From assembly GCF_037126465.1 (NCBI RefSeq), contig NC_088204.1, forward strand, positions 61,177,771 through 61,241,770: a stretch of 64,000 bases of DNA, in the 5' to 3' direction. Below, piece after piece: positions 39,121 through 50,997 of the stretch (position 1 is its first letter; every line of letters begins with the position of its first letter). A model generated the notes under the pieces. It ran no database searches. It saw only the letters and a program-made list of their open reading frames with translations, and was not told where the DNA came from. The DNA comes from Ornithodoros turicata (lineage: Eukaryota; Arthropoda; Arachnida; Ixodida; Argasidae). A program made the position numbers and the translations under genes.

Positions 39121-40772
39121 CACAAAGTTCAATCGGCAAAGGCCTCAAAAATCGATATCCAATTTCCATAGTTTTTGCTCTACCATGATCATCTTCAGCA
39201 GCAGCAAGAGCAAAAATCAAAGTTATCGTGCGGAAGCACGAACATTTTCCGTTTAATTCCGACCATGAAACATATCCGTATATCTTGTACATGTTGAGTG
39301 AAGAGGCATTCGATGAAATTGTGTTCGATGAATTGGGCGGACATCGAATAGTAACAATGGAATCAATCCGTGCGGGTAGGTGAATACTGTGCTTTTCGGT
39401 GTACGTCGTTGCTGAACTACACACGAGGTATGTAATGATAATTGTAAAAAAGAAAAACGAAAGAAACGTAAAAAATATGATTAATTCGGCCAATTCAAGT
39501 CCAACTCTTCTTTCTCTTTGAAAGGTGAAGCGCTGTTCAAACTTCTCTGGACAAGCATGCTGATCCACGAAGACTGATCACGAAGGCTCGCGATAAAAGG
39601 AGCCACTGAAATTATTCTCCGCCCAGAAACTGCATCTTCTTCCGTCCGCACCGAAGTGACCTTCTCTACAAGAAGGTTCGGCAGATCATTCATTTGTGGC
39701 GCAACCCTCAGGTGTTTGCATAGCGGCAGCAATCTCTGTTGGGCACAGGTTTGTCACCTCGATTACTGTACCCCGATCCATGGAAACACGCCACGGCAGC
39801 CATCAGAAATCACGTACCGGCAGTACGAGCTCATCATTTCCTCAGCCAGCTCCGGTTGTTTTGGGCGCCAGCAAGTACGAAACTCTGGTGTTGCTGCTAT
39901 GGGCGTTTGCAAAGCTAGGGCACTAGATGGCGCAGCAAATGGCGCACCAGTTTCGTTTTCACTGACTTTGGCCAGATGTGTTTCAGACGTCGTAACTTTG
40001 TTGCATATATCTGGACTGCGCTGTAATTTTTAGGGATTGTTGTAGGCATAACTCTATACTTCGAGTGCACAGTTTGCCTGTAGCAGGATCACAGAACAGC
40101 CAAAAAGGAGCAGCGCAAGAAATGCAGTTTTTCGTCTTTTTCACCAAGGCATTGTAAATTATCTATACGATATAGAAAGAGTACGGCCTTGTAGCTGCCT
40201 TTTCCTGTTATAGAACAACATGATGAAAAAAACTAGACTGTGCTGTCTTCTTCGGTTTTCGCTAAATCCTTTCTGAAACAGCACCAAATATCACTGTTAT
40301 TGCCTTAGTCTCGGCCTTATAGCACCGTTGCACAGCGATATATCGAAAAACGGCGTATGTAGCAGGGTAGGCAAAGAAAGCAGCTTTCCAACGGTGCCAA
40401 TATCTTCAGGAACACACGCACAGGAGTGACGAAATCCTTTCTAAAGTGGCTGTCTTCAGAAGAGGAGTGGTACCGCAGCCTTAAAGCGACATTCCGGAGG
40501 TCTTGTGATTTTCGAATAACAACTGTATTAGGGATGTATTAGATTCCAAACAGGACATGTATGCTACATCTGAAACGAGAAAGATTAATTCTTCCTCGTT
40601 GTAGAGAAAATGAATTTAATTGAATGCGAACTCCATATCCGGTTTCGGTATCCCCCGACCACGCCCGACACTAGTGACGTCACGGGTGTCGAGACAAAGC
40701 AGCGTTTGCAGCGGCGATGCGAGACGCAATGCAATCGAAAGTGTTTTTAGCATGAGCGAAGCATGAGCGAGC
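39121..40772. other. Intergenic, no gene recognised
   Basis: A 180-codon minus frame (39029-39568) spans the dispersed repeat boundary and has no conserved motif. A plus frame at 39656-40033 likewise has none. The segment 40480-40600 starts TTAAAGCGACATTCCGGAGG, a repeat-end-like phrase. Confidence 0.3.
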
Positions 40773-41590
40773 ATGAGCGACGAAGAAGAGCTGCATTCTG
40801 AGAGCGACGATGACCTACGTCGAAGACGAATGTTAGTTTACAACAGGCCCTTTGCCAGTACCGCAAGTACGCACGGAAGCATGCACGGGAAGGACGATAG
40901 GCTCCTCCGTCGCCAGAGATTCCCATTCCAGCAGCATATTTATTTAGGTGACAGCTTGTTGTCTGCACGCGAGTTTTATGTTTGTTTATACTGCATATGT
41001 TGTTGAGCCAGCGTTCTGTATATCTTGTTTAGATGCTGGTGCTTAGGCTGCAATCCGGAACGCCCGGATGCCGATTTCTGTGCTGCCGAAGCGTCGTGAT
41101 TATTTCCCGAATCTGCGACGAAAACAACATTGATTGTATTGCTCAGCATCATATGTTTCCACTATTGTGCCTTCACCGTCAACTTCTCTCCATTTTTGTA
41201 CGACACATGAGGCACTAGATCCCCACCCAAATGGAGCAACACAGAGACGGGAACAGGTACTGTAACAACCATGTTTATACTTACTGAACCGTGTTTTTAC
41301 ATACGAAAACCACGAAAGTGTGAGTAGTAGATGTAAAATTCCTAGAATATTCAAACTAAGTTTCGGGACGGCACGCAAAAATTTGACTTATTCTTTCCTT
41401 TCTCTTTTTTTTTTTTTTGTGTGTGTGTGCAGTACCCTCCGGTTTGCAGCATATACCTTGTTTGCATGTTGGGTGTGGGGCCGCCTTGGCCGTGGACATC
41501 GCAGGCAAATACCCGGCTGCTGCGTATCATCTATTCACAGTGCATTTCCATCACCAGTCTATCACGGATTTCAACGTCGGACAGATATAA
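40773..41590 (+). pseudogene. Decayed P2X7-ballast-domain-like gene
   Basis: It follows the same plan as the intact gene at 62105-63754. An acidic first exon starts at ATG 40773 (MSDEEELHSESDDDLRRRR). A second exon starts after TTGTTTAG at 41033 with C.C..C (CWCLGC), but shifts frame near 41085-41090 before CC...CDENNIDCIAQH and LLCLHRQLL. A third exon lies near 41433-41590 (LRFAAYTLFACWVWGRLGRG, IPGCCVSSI). Cysteines and the AAY..F..W.WG.LG..R..IPGC signature identify the cytoplasmic zinc/guanine-nucleotide ballast domain first described in P2X7 receptors. The exon 2 frameshift means it is probably inactive. ATGAGCGA is repeated three times just at the start. Confidence 0.6.
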
Positions 41591-41661
41591 CAAACAGTTC
41601 AAATGTTGAGCAATTTATAGAAGTTGCTATGATTTGTATTAACCACGAAATGAATTTTTTC

Positions 41662-41965
41662 AGAGGGGGGGGATATGTTTATTAAGAAAAAAAAAGAAAG
41701 GAAAGGTCAGCCAGACGGAGGTCGGCTTGCTGTTCCATAAAAAAAAAGTAAACGGGGGAAGAAAAAGAGGAAAAGGAAAAGAAGAAAAGAGAGGAAAAGG
41801 AAAAGAAGAAAAGAGAGGAAAAGGAAAAGAAGAGAAGAAAAGAAAAAGAATATAAGAGAAGAAAAGGAAAAAGAAAAGAAAAAAGGAAAAGAAAAGGGGA
41901 AGACAAAGAAGAGAAGAAAATGAAAAGACAGAGAAGATAAGAAAGGGAACGGAAGAACACAAAAC
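41662..41965 (-). repeat. Non-LTR retrotransposon 3' end, copy 3, with long purine tract
   Basis: On the minus strand it ends TTAATAAACATATCCCCCC and is preceded by a ~230-bp (CTTTTCCTTTTCTCT)-like tract. The tract read from the plus strand is almost pure purine (GGAAAAGGAAAAGAAGAAAA) and may form triplex DNA. The frames on both strands are artefacts. Confidence 0.6.
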
Positions 41966-42925
41966 TCAAACTCACTGTATGATTGGAGAACGATTTTGCT
42001 GGCCAGCCTGCCTTGAAAAACCTGGCTGTACTCTTGTACAAGCTACACAGAAACCGTGAAACAAATAAACAAATAATTTTTATTTTCATTGATAGAAAAC
42101 ACGCACTTGTGATGCTACGGAGATTACAGGACTTCTGGATGTCTTGCAGACGAAGTTGCATGTCCATCCAAGACCCATGTTGAAAAATACCGCAAGATTA
42201 TTTTATCATTGCACGCCTACCACTGCATCAAACTAAGGCAGACATTTGGAACATCTGCACTGAAAACTAATAATATAAATATTACAAGCAGGGATAACGG
42301 GTGTGAAATCCATATGTGGCTTCAAAATTAGGCATTGCATGTCTAGCACATTGTCCTAGACATCCCAATAGAAGTACGTGTGTGTATAGTGCCCAGTTTT
42401 GAACCAGTTAGGGAATTGGTAATATTTCTTGCCATTATCTGCTCAGTATAATCACGTTCTTTCTCATTGCCGGATAATGCGTCGTAAGCCTCTTCATCAG
42501 CACGTTGTGCGCAGTATGTAAGTTGTAAGGCTGGTGTGTATTGTGCGGTTTGTTCATTTTATTGTAGATATTAAATTTTTGTGTCTGCAGCAAGTGCTGT
42601 GGAATAATTGATTTGTGAAAAAACACTTTATTTTTATAAAATTATATTTTGTGCAAATAAGAGGAGAGGACAATTATTATTCACCATATATACTTGCGAT
42701 ATTTCAGCTTAGTCTCGCTATTCCGTAGTCACTAAATGATGAAACTGGCGTTAAACAACATGGACGTGGATTCTAATTCTAACAAGTAAGCTGAACAACG
42801 ACAGACAAATGACACAGAGCCATATTGTCCATGCTCATTTGAATCTGAATTTCGGGGTCGTCAACACTGGAAGTCCTGACCATCACATGATTGATGACTT
42901 TTTCAGCACACATAATTTTCCAGCA

Positions 42926-43324
42926 TTAACTCACATCTTGTATTGCCAGAAATAAATAGCAATTCAGGTAGAGGAAGTACTGACTCCGGTGTATATGAGC
43001 AATGCCCATGATGTCGAACAGGCGCAGCAACTTGGTGATGCTGCTACCAGAGAAAAGGATTGCCGAGCACATTGCAATATTGCCCACAGGTTTCTCATGA
43101 ACAAGTGGCTGGCTGTTCCACTGGTTCCTGTGGCCATTCTCACAAGTGATTGTAGCTGTTGCAAGCGTTCCCACTGTTGCGAGCTGCACGTTTGCGGGTG
43201 ATGATGAGCACCCGGTGCACACTTTTAGGAGTCCTATAAGGCTGGAGCGTGCCACGATTGACATGTCGGGCACTGATGAAGGCTGCGCTTCGGACCTGAG
43301 AGTAATATTTAATCTTACTGACAT
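42926..43324 (-). pseudogene. Exon of a THAP-linked repeat protein
   Basis: The frame contains ITCENGHRNQWNSQP, then GNIAMCSAILFSGSSITKLL and RLFDIMGIAHIHR. I recognise this arrangement (C..GH...W.SQP...GN...AILFSG) as a segment found in multi-copy, transposase-like proteins of many invertebrates, often encoded with a THAP finger. A THAP-like finger lies upstream on the same strand at 45124-45420, and an exon-like piece with a GTAATT donor ends near 43992. Boundaries of the exons are not certain. It is likely a relic of a mobile-element-derived gene. Confidence 0.45.
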
Positions 43325-43991
43325 AACAAAACTTCAAAAGTCATACAACCCCACACTGTGAACAAAACAACGCTCCGGGAAATGTATCACACAATGCTTC
43401 CCAGCCTTTGCTAGTTTGTTACAGCATCTCTGCTACATTTGTAATAATAAGAGCAAGTGGGGAGTCAAGTGGCAAACCCCCACTGCTCTAAAGGAATGTA
43501 AGTACTAACTGCTTTCTTGCAGATGATAATGAAGCAAACAGCGAAGGTAAAGGGCATCCTCCCACAATGTATCGTAATACTTAGCCGTCACCATCCAACT
43601 CATCAACAAGATGGCGCGTATCTACCACATCTAGTGGCCTGTTTGGGAAGCAATAAACCAAGGGTTGGTGACAGAAGGTGAGGTAACGTACAGGGAGTAA
43701 AAAAATGTGCAGTCACTCCATCACTGTCATAGCCAAGCTCCCGGACAATGCCTCTGACCTATATCAGATGGCAGTGAGACATCAGTACGGCCTCAGACAC
43801 AGATGTATAAAATTAACCACATTTATGTTTTATCACTAGATTGACACTCTATAGCCTTCGTTAGTTTTGTGACACAAAAGTCATCATGATCAACATATGT
43901 ATTCAGTATGACAAGCCCAACCACGCCATGCTTTTTCAGTGCAATGTGAACGGTACTGACAAAATATGCATGATATTGCACAGTTAATTAC

Positions 43992-44310
43992 CTGGGTTCC
44001 TCCTCAAAACTGACAATATCCGCTGTGTCATCATGCCCTGGTGATGAAACTGACAAGGAAAAAGGTGGAGGCTCCACAGCAGGTGTTGATCATCTAGGGA
44101 GAGCTTGGACTCTATCGGATGGCTCAGGAACTTCCACTATGACCAAACGAGGTGGATCTTCTGTAGGCACTGTCTGAGTGGTTGCATCTTGTGCGGGTGG
44201 TCTCCATTGTGTAACTGTGGGCTTTCTTCCAAACGTCTCTCATCTGTCTGTGTTGCTGCATTTTTCATTGCATGTCGAGGCCTTATGAATGGGGACGGAA
44301 TTGCAGTGTA
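43992..44310 (-). CDS. Candidate middle exon, Pro/Glu-rich
   Basis: On the minus strand a Pro/Glu/Thr-rich reading (VEVPEPSDRV, then SFEEEPR) ends at CCCAG|GTAATT. At least one in-frame stop lies in the middle, so the exon is decayed or the frame is misread. It lies between the THAP finger and the segment at 42926-43324 and could link them. Confidence 0.25.
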
Positions 44311-45079
44311 ATACAGTTATACACAAACACCGAGATATTGTTACATTATCAATGCCTTTTAACTAAACTGATGTTTGGAGTAAAAATTGTTAAACATGGA
44401 AGGGTGAAATAAACTACTAGTTTGCATCTGACGACTAGAATACAAAATGTATTGTAGTTAGTCAATATGGTTTTACACCGGGTCTTTGCAGAATTTCAGA
44501 CCCAATGATGCAGTATTAACAGAAATTGTGCCACCTTTGTCACTACCTGTAGATGCAGTGTAATGCACACCAGACTCCTGGGAGTCAGGTGGAGAGCGAT
44601 ACACCTTGAAAAAAAAGAACGAGAATACATCAGCGCATGCAGGCTCTGTCTCATCTGTATATTTTTCTTCCATGTTCCTTACTGTCAACCGAACTACGAA
44701 AACACAGCACACATTTACCCGATACTGCCCATGCAGTTCACCTGCGATCTTGACTACGCCAAACCATAGTGCAAACTCATGAGTACGACTCCGGCAGTGA
44801 GCGCGATACAAGTTTCAGGAAATGTGCCGACGACAAATATTGCGGCTCAATACGTATTTTTCTATTTTTAGAAAGCAGAAAATTATTCTTCACCATACTC
44901 ACTTGTCTCTTCAAAAGGAGCTGACACTGCACCGTGGCCGTGCTCCTGCGCATCAATCGAAGATGTGGAGCAAACAATATGTGAACCTGAGATGATCAGG
45001 GAAGTTAGGGACTTACGCTATCGTAGCTCGAAGAAGCTGATGATATACGTTGAGACTAACCAGAGGATCCATGGTAAAT

Positions 45080-45420
45080 CCATGGTAAACCTTGGAGGAT
45101 CAATGAAAACCGAAGGTACCGCGTCAAATTTCAAGGTGTGGCTTCGTCTTTCCTGGACGAGATATGCCGAGCTCCCGCTGAGGTCTGTCAGACTCTTCGA
45201 AGCAATCCGCGGTAAAGTGCTCGGAACAGAGGGTACTTGATTCGTAGGACTGCCATCCGGGGCGACGAACCTTTGCTATCCATAGCTGTCGACGCTCGCA
45301 CTTCGGAAAACCGAAAAACGATACTCCTGTTGTGTTCTCTCTGTTGTTCTTGCAGTGAACCTGTGTCCTCCCATTGCCACAAACGTGTTCAGCGACGTCG
45401 AAGTAGCAAAAAGGCGGCAT
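45080..45420 (-). pseudogene. THAP-type zinc-finger fragment
   Basis: After an ATG at 45418-45420 (context AAACATGCCGCC) the frame contains VHCKNN, VSFFGFPKC, WIAKVRR and LCSEHFTADCF, the order of a THAP C2CH DNA-binding finger. The closing THAP motif (DAVPSVF) is present about 10 residues downstream but in another frame, so a frameshift interrupts the finger near 45140-45160. THAP fingers occur in P-element transposases and in proteins domesticated from them. Confidence 0.6.
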
Positions 45421-45943
45421 GTTTTGAAATATCGAAAGTACGAAAAGCCACTAGCGACTGCTAGACAGGCGTCCGAGGCACGGCGCAGCAGACACCGGAA
45501 CTCGACACCGGTGACATCACAGTGATCGGAGTGCGGCTTTCAATCGGGGGTAGTGTCCAAAGGGGGCCGAATCCAAAGGAAAGCTTTTGCATGGTGGCTC
45601 CAGGAAACATAACACATCGTATAACAACGCCCGCAAACATTGCATGATAGCTCCAGACTGTCGCATCCGGAACCGTTTTTACGAATCCAAGTCCAATTTG
45701 TTCGGCACACTACCACGAACTATTTGCCAAATATTCTCTTCCCAAAACTGCCCGGGTGCAGAGAAATCGAATTTAAAAGATCGGGTTTCGTTTCGATCCC
45801 CGAAAGCGCCAGCAACATCGTGTGACGTAAGGTCGAATCTGGCTAATCCGCGGTGAAGGACGCTGTCGTCTGCCGCCAAGTCCGGGGCTGCCTTGTTTTT
45901 TCCTGCACGTCGCCCGCGTCCACATGTGAGGTTCACTTTCTAC

Positions 45944-46646
45944 CAGACTTGTCCCCGTTACTCGAAAAAAGTAATTGATTACCGTTACCGTTACTTGTAC
46001 GGAAAAAGTAACTGATTATCGTTACCAATTACTGGACTCCAAGTGTAATTGAGTAACGAGTAGAAAAGTAACGCGTTACTCGGGTCGTTACTCTGTATTC
46101 ACGTAAATTATACCCGTCTTTGTGTGCCTCAGAGGGGGGGGGGAAGAAAGAAATCATTCAACAGCGGAACAACTGAAATAACACGAAAAACAAAAACGCG
46201 CAGGACAAGTAGATCTGTACGTTTACTGTATTTATCGCCTGGGAAGACGTTGACCCGATTTTGGAAGAGCATTGCGTGGATCTTCCCATGACTCACGTCA
46301 CCTCCGAAGCTACCACAATGGTACCACCACACTGGTGTAGTAAGAGATTAGGGAGAGAGACCCTCAAATTCCATAACCTTATTACAATGACCTCCGCTTG
46401 GTATAGTAGAACGGTCCAAAAAAGGCTCACTGCACGAGGGTTTTGACTTGAGGCAGAACATCTGAAAGATGAGTTAATCTCTACCGGAAAAGTAATCAAC
46501 TACTGAGTAATCGATTACTCAGAAAAGTAATTGATTACTCGAAAAATTACTTTGACAGTAAAGTAACTGATTATTCGAAAAATTACTCATAAAAGTAATT
46601 GATTACAAGTAACGCAATTACTAGTCACGCGTTACGCACAAGTCTG
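45944..46646. mobile_element. hAT-like MITE with perfect 8-bp duplication
   Basis: The ends are CAGACTTGTCCCCGTTAC and GTTACGCACAAGTCTG. The perfect target duplication CTTTCTAC flanks it (45936-45943 and 46647-46654). Subterminal regions contain many AGTAATTGATTAC/GTAACGCGTTAC units. It is 703 bp with no transposase. A one-ended relative lies at 10186. Confidence 0.88.
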
Positions 46647-46679
46647 CTTTCTACTGACGCGATACTCTTTGTGAATCGG

Positions 46680-47000
46680 GAGAATCTCTGCGCTTGCATC
46701 GTTTGCCTGAGATGCCGTCCGGAAACCGATGCAGCGTTCCCGGCTGCAAGAAAACTTCCTTCAGATGAAGCAAGGAGTATTCATGCTGTCCGCGTATGCT
46801 CCCCGTATTTCGCCGATGATGCGTACCTGGATGAGAACATCATGCAAGTGCAGCTTGGATTGACACAAAAAATGAAACGCCTGAAACTTGACGCCGTTCC
46901 GACAGTGTTCCACGAACAAAGGGGGCCAGCGACTTCGACAGTAAGCCACAATGTCTACGTAGTTTCCCAAACGGATCTGTCACTCTTGCGCATGAGCACT
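46680..47000 (+). pseudogene. Second THAP-finger fragment
   Basis: The plus-strand frame carries RVCSPYFADDAYLDENI and LKLDAVPTVFHE, the C-terminal half of a THAP finger with its AVPTVF motif; the upstream part (CIVCLRCRPETD) is weak. It lies just right of the hAT MITE. The rest of the gene is not found. Confidence 0.5.
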
Positions 47001-47069
47001 ACTCAGGAGCAAACGACGAAATCGGTACAATATAATGTATCCCCTAACCTATCATTAATAAATAGATAA

Positions 47070-48863
47070 ATAAAATAGAATAAATAAGTAAAAGAACGTG
47101 ATGTCATTCATATGAAAGTGATTGACTTTTCTCGTTATCGAACGCGTTATCTTGAAACTTTCCCTATTACTGAACCTATGACTTTCGTCTCCTTTTGTGG
47201 ACATTGGTAGATATGATTGGTTTTCATCTGTATTACAGGCACGCGCAAGCAGCTCGACAGAGTCATGCGCAAGTGGTAGGTATATACATACATACACATA
47301 CTGTGTTTACAATTTGTGGACAGATAACAATTCACAAACTAAGAACCCAGATCACTAAAAGGAAGAACTGGCGCTATTTCTGTGCTTGTATTAGAAACAG
47401 ACACTATATACAAGCAGTGCCGTCTGTTCATAACCTAACAGGCATAAAACCACTTCCCCGTTTCCTTTTATCTCGCTGTTTGGGAACTGTTTGAGTGCTG
47501 TAGGGAGGCGTTTTTTTTTTTTGCGGCTGTCGTGACAGACCTGAGGTGCACTTTTGACGTTCTGTATTATAGAAGGACCAGGTGCAGCTGATCCAAGTCC
47601 CATCCATCCATGAAACGGCATCAAACAAGGCACGTGTGTGCACGACAATTTTGCTGAGAGACCCGGCTTGTACACTAAGGCGTGTACAATGCCTCTGACA
47701 AATTAGGATCTTCCAGAACAGTGCTTTCTTCGTCCAGGTTCAAGAAGTAAAGAGAATGGGGAATGACTTAATGGCTTCCACTGACATCCACTGACATCTC
47801 ACAGCTACATGCCAGGACAGAATAACTTGAAGGAAGAAAACGCAAAACAAGCAAAGAAAAAAAAGCCACCCAAATGCTTGTGCGTTGAGATTAAGCCCTT
47901 GTTTCCTTGTTTGCAATGCTATACATTACCGCTGGTCAAATGTAAAATGATGCACCTACCTCCAGACATTAAGGGGGCTGCTAGAGATATAGTGTCAATT
48001 CACCAGAAAAGCTGCATGTTCTACGAGACACCGTCACATAGGCATTGGGCAATTAAGTTTGGTCTCCATAGGATTTCATAGGATATGCAGTAGATAGTAT
48101 AGAGGCCGTTACTGTAAGGGGGAGGAGCAGTGTTCGAGCAGTGGGGGCTGAGGCATGGGGGTCGTTTCAAGATGTACTAACCCTTCCAAAATTTTACACA
48201 TGGTTGTGCCCAGAGATTGATCCAGATCCCCCACAACACCCCGAGTTTTTTTCCTGTGTACCACTGTTGTAATGTAACTGCACCCCCAAGTGTTTTGCGA
48301 CACCCCCCAAGCTTGCGGTTCTGTATAAACTACTGAATGTGCGTTCGGGAAAGGTAAGTGAAGGTGGAACTTGTCTACCCCATGTTAATTTCCTGAGGTT
48401 CATGTAACCGTCCAGAAATGTAAGGAACACACAATTCTAGATTTTCATTGCCGTACAAGTTCCATTGCAGTTGAAGCCCTTACGAAGCTGTTTTTGCGTG
48501 AGTCCCCGCTTCAGATGCAAAAGGACCGGCCTTGCCCGTGTGGGGCAGGGAAATTGAGGAAATCATGCTGATAACTGTCTATGCATAGCAAATAATAAAT
48601 ACCTATGTGCATGAAGAGTTGGATGTGGACCTATGCAATGGCTCTTGAATGGACAACACTCAGTCAACACAGACAAAGATTTATTCACATTTGCACAACT
48701 TATTGGCTGCCATTATAATAATTATTATAGTACATAGACAGGAGGTAATGCTCTGCCAAGGATATCTGAAGTTACACGAGACAATTGATGTTCTGAGGCT
48801 GGAACACACAGAAGGGACAAATACATATAAAGCCTCAAGTGCCTAAGAAATTAATTATGAAAG
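47070..48863. other. Intergenic, no gene recognised
   Basis: Several short frames (47391-47675 minus, 47809-48081 plus) without motifs. Only short homopolymers stand out. Confidence 0.3.
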
Positions 48864-48939
48864 GTTAGCCAGGTGTAGGACTCGAACACACATCTTCTGG
48901 ATTACCAGTCCAGGGCTCTACCAATTGAGCTAAGTTAAC
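48864..48939 (-). repeat. tRNA-derived unit (Thr-GGT-like), left arm of a snapback
   Basis: On the minus strand it reads as a 76-nt tRNA-like sequence with a D-arm (AGCTCAATTGGTAGAGC), anticodon stem CTGGA/TCCAG with loop CTGGTAA (anticodon GGT) and T-arm GTTCGAGTCC. Near-copies at 48968 and 52251 with shared flanks (CTTTTCAGTGACTTCC) show it is a SINE head rather than a lone gene. Confidence 0.6.
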
Positions 48940-48967
48940 ACACCTCCCCAGCTCGCTGGGGAGGTGT
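48940..48967. repeat. Perfect 13-bp palindromic hinge between two tRNA-like units
   Basis: ACACCTCCCCAGC and its complement GCTGGGGAGGTGT are separated by two bases (TC). It joins the tRNA-like units head to head. Confidence 0.8.
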
Positions 48968-49034
48968 GTTAGCTTAGCAGAGCCCTGGACCGGTAATCCA
49001 GAAGATGTGTGTTCGAGTCCTGCACTTGGCTAAC
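48968..49034 (+). repeat. tRNA-derived unit, right arm of a snapback, D-arm deleted
   Basis: GTTAGCTTAGCAGAGC then CTGGACCGGTAATCCAG and GTTCGAGTCC. About nine bases of the D-arm (CTCAATTGG) are missing, so it cannot be a normal tRNA. Confidence 0.6.
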
Positions 49035-49059
49035 CTTTTCAGTGACTTCCATCTTTCAT

Positions 49060-50640
49060 CTGAAGTTACAGCCTTGCAAACTGTTTTCAAAACAGTGGTG
49101 CTAAAAAAATTGGACCAATGACAGGTATCAAAATTTGTTTTGCTCTATCAAGGCAGAACAGTGTTCCATGGGAATGACAAATTGTGGACATTCCCAGACA
49201 GATGTATCACTTACTATGATAACCAGGTGTAAGTGAACCATTAGTGATGCTATGAAACGTTACCTGAAATAATTTGACATTCTATGTCCCTTACATGCGA
49301 TAATACTGCCAACGATAAGAAGCATGACATTAAAAGCATAACGCTCACGTATGACCAGGTATTTTATTGCTGCTACATATTTCTTTGCGCTTCTGGGGTC
49401 TACTGACACCAGATTCTGTTTCTCACTTCTCAATTAGAAACTGCACAAATTTATTACGTCGTAGGTCTGCACAGGAAATGAGGTAGGTCTCAACCAGGGT
49501 AGGTCAATAACCCTTCTTTTGCGTCCTTCGTGGGTGCCGATGTGACCTTCTTGTCATTGTTGAAGATGAATAGAAAATATCGGGGATTTTCCAGGATTCT
49601 GCAGGCACGGTCCTCGCTCAAGCTTTCAAGTTTAGAGGATGAAGCAATGTTCCCGAACACACAGTAACGCATAACGCCGTTACGCGTTAGTTATTAAAAA
49701 TGTAATGACGTTACGTTACTCATTACTTTTCGCCCAAATGTAATGCGTTACCATATTTCACTACTCGAATGTAACGCGTTACCGGCAACGCACTACTTTG
49801 TAACGCGTTACTCCCCACCTATGTGGCCAGTGAAGGACGGGGAATCGCATTTCACTGTCGTTTCGGAATTGATCTGTGGTCGATGCGACTGTCCCTTTAA
49901 GAGAATTCTAGCCGTGTTTACATGAATACGACACAAGCGTATCGAATCGAGTAGAAACCGGAGAGAAGACGATACGCCACCGTTTACATGAATGCGCATC
50001 GAGCCCAGACCGGAGGTGGCGCCACGCCGTGTCATATCGGAAAGTTAGAGGCGCACTTCCGCAAATACTGCCGTTTCCGGTGTCCCGCTACCTTCGCACC
50101 GAACGCTGAAACGTCGAAAACGTAGCATCTACGCCCCATTTTCAAGCGTACTTCAGAATAAAATCTGCTCTACGGCTGCAAGCCCTGCTGCATCTGTTAG
50201 TGTAGACTAACCTACATATCCAAAACGGAGCGTGGCTGCGAACTCCCTAATATCATCATTTTGAGATCCCGACTAGGAGTAGCAGACGACGCAACTAGCC
50301 CGCAGCCGAACGCCGCTTCCCATAATCCTCTCTTCTTGCCTCGATGCGCATCGTCTGTTTACATGCACAGTCTGAATGCGCATCCACCGTCTCCATCCAC
50401 CTCTGTTTAGCGAATTGAATACGATACGCTCTCCTAGCGAATTGACGCGTTTACATGGATGGATTCGATTCGACAACTGTATACGATACGCTAGTGTCGT
50501 ATTCATGTAAACGCGGCTTCTGTAGTATTTTCCCCATGTGTATACTTCTCCTACTTCAAGGTGATAATACGGAATTAAAAAGAAATCACGCATTATGGAG
50601 TTTTAGCACATCGAATGCATTCGACGGAAAGGTCCAGGAC
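49060..50640. other. Intergenic with hAT-like repeat end
   Basis: 49665-49820 is packed with GTAACGCGTTAC-type units and ends GTTACTCCCCACC, one terminal part of another hAT-like MITE. The rest contains CGATACGA/GTTTACATG repeats (49915-50515) and no supported gene. Confidence 0.4.
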
Positions 50641-50664
50641 GCACACTAACCCCTCCCCCCCCCC

Positions 50665-50765
50665 GGTCCCCCACTCCTTCCTGCTGTCCTCTCTTCATCT
50701 GTCCACGTCTGTACGCCGCTCATAACCACAGTTGCTTCGCGGCGCTAACGCGGAATTAAAAAAAA
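50665..50765 (+). repeat. Poly(A)-tailed retroposon end, copy 2
   Basis: Same blocks as 425-530: GTCCCCCACTCCTTCCTGCT, TTGCTTCGCGGCGCTAAC and GGAATTAAAAAAAA. Confidence 0.55.
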
Positions 50766-50997
50766 AGCGGCTAACAGCTGCCGCTAGAAATCGCAACGCC
50801 TTCCGTGGTCGTCTGTTTTCATGTACTACTTTTTATTTATTTTTTCTACGTTCTGTCCGCCACGATAAATCTTCGTTGCGTCTCATCCGTTGTACGCTAC
50901 TGCGTTTATGTAGTCCGGAAACCACTGGAACAAGACAGTTTTAGTCACGGGCGTAGCCAGAAGGTGTGTTCCTCTACCCCCCCCCCCCCCTCCCGAA

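Noticed and set aside
39029..39568. 179-codon minus-strand frame
   Set aside because: It crosses the end of a dispersed repeat; no motif, and composition changes abruptly inside it. A decayed transposase fragment was considered but nothing supports it.
41682..42167. 161-codon minus-strand frame rich in Phe/Ser/Leu
   Set aside because: Translation of the purine/pyrimidine tract at 41740-41965.
48864..49034. Functional tRNA-Thr genes
   Set aside because: One unit lacks part of its D-arm, both have SINE-like flanks repeated elsewhere in the window (52251), and acceptor ends are imperfect.
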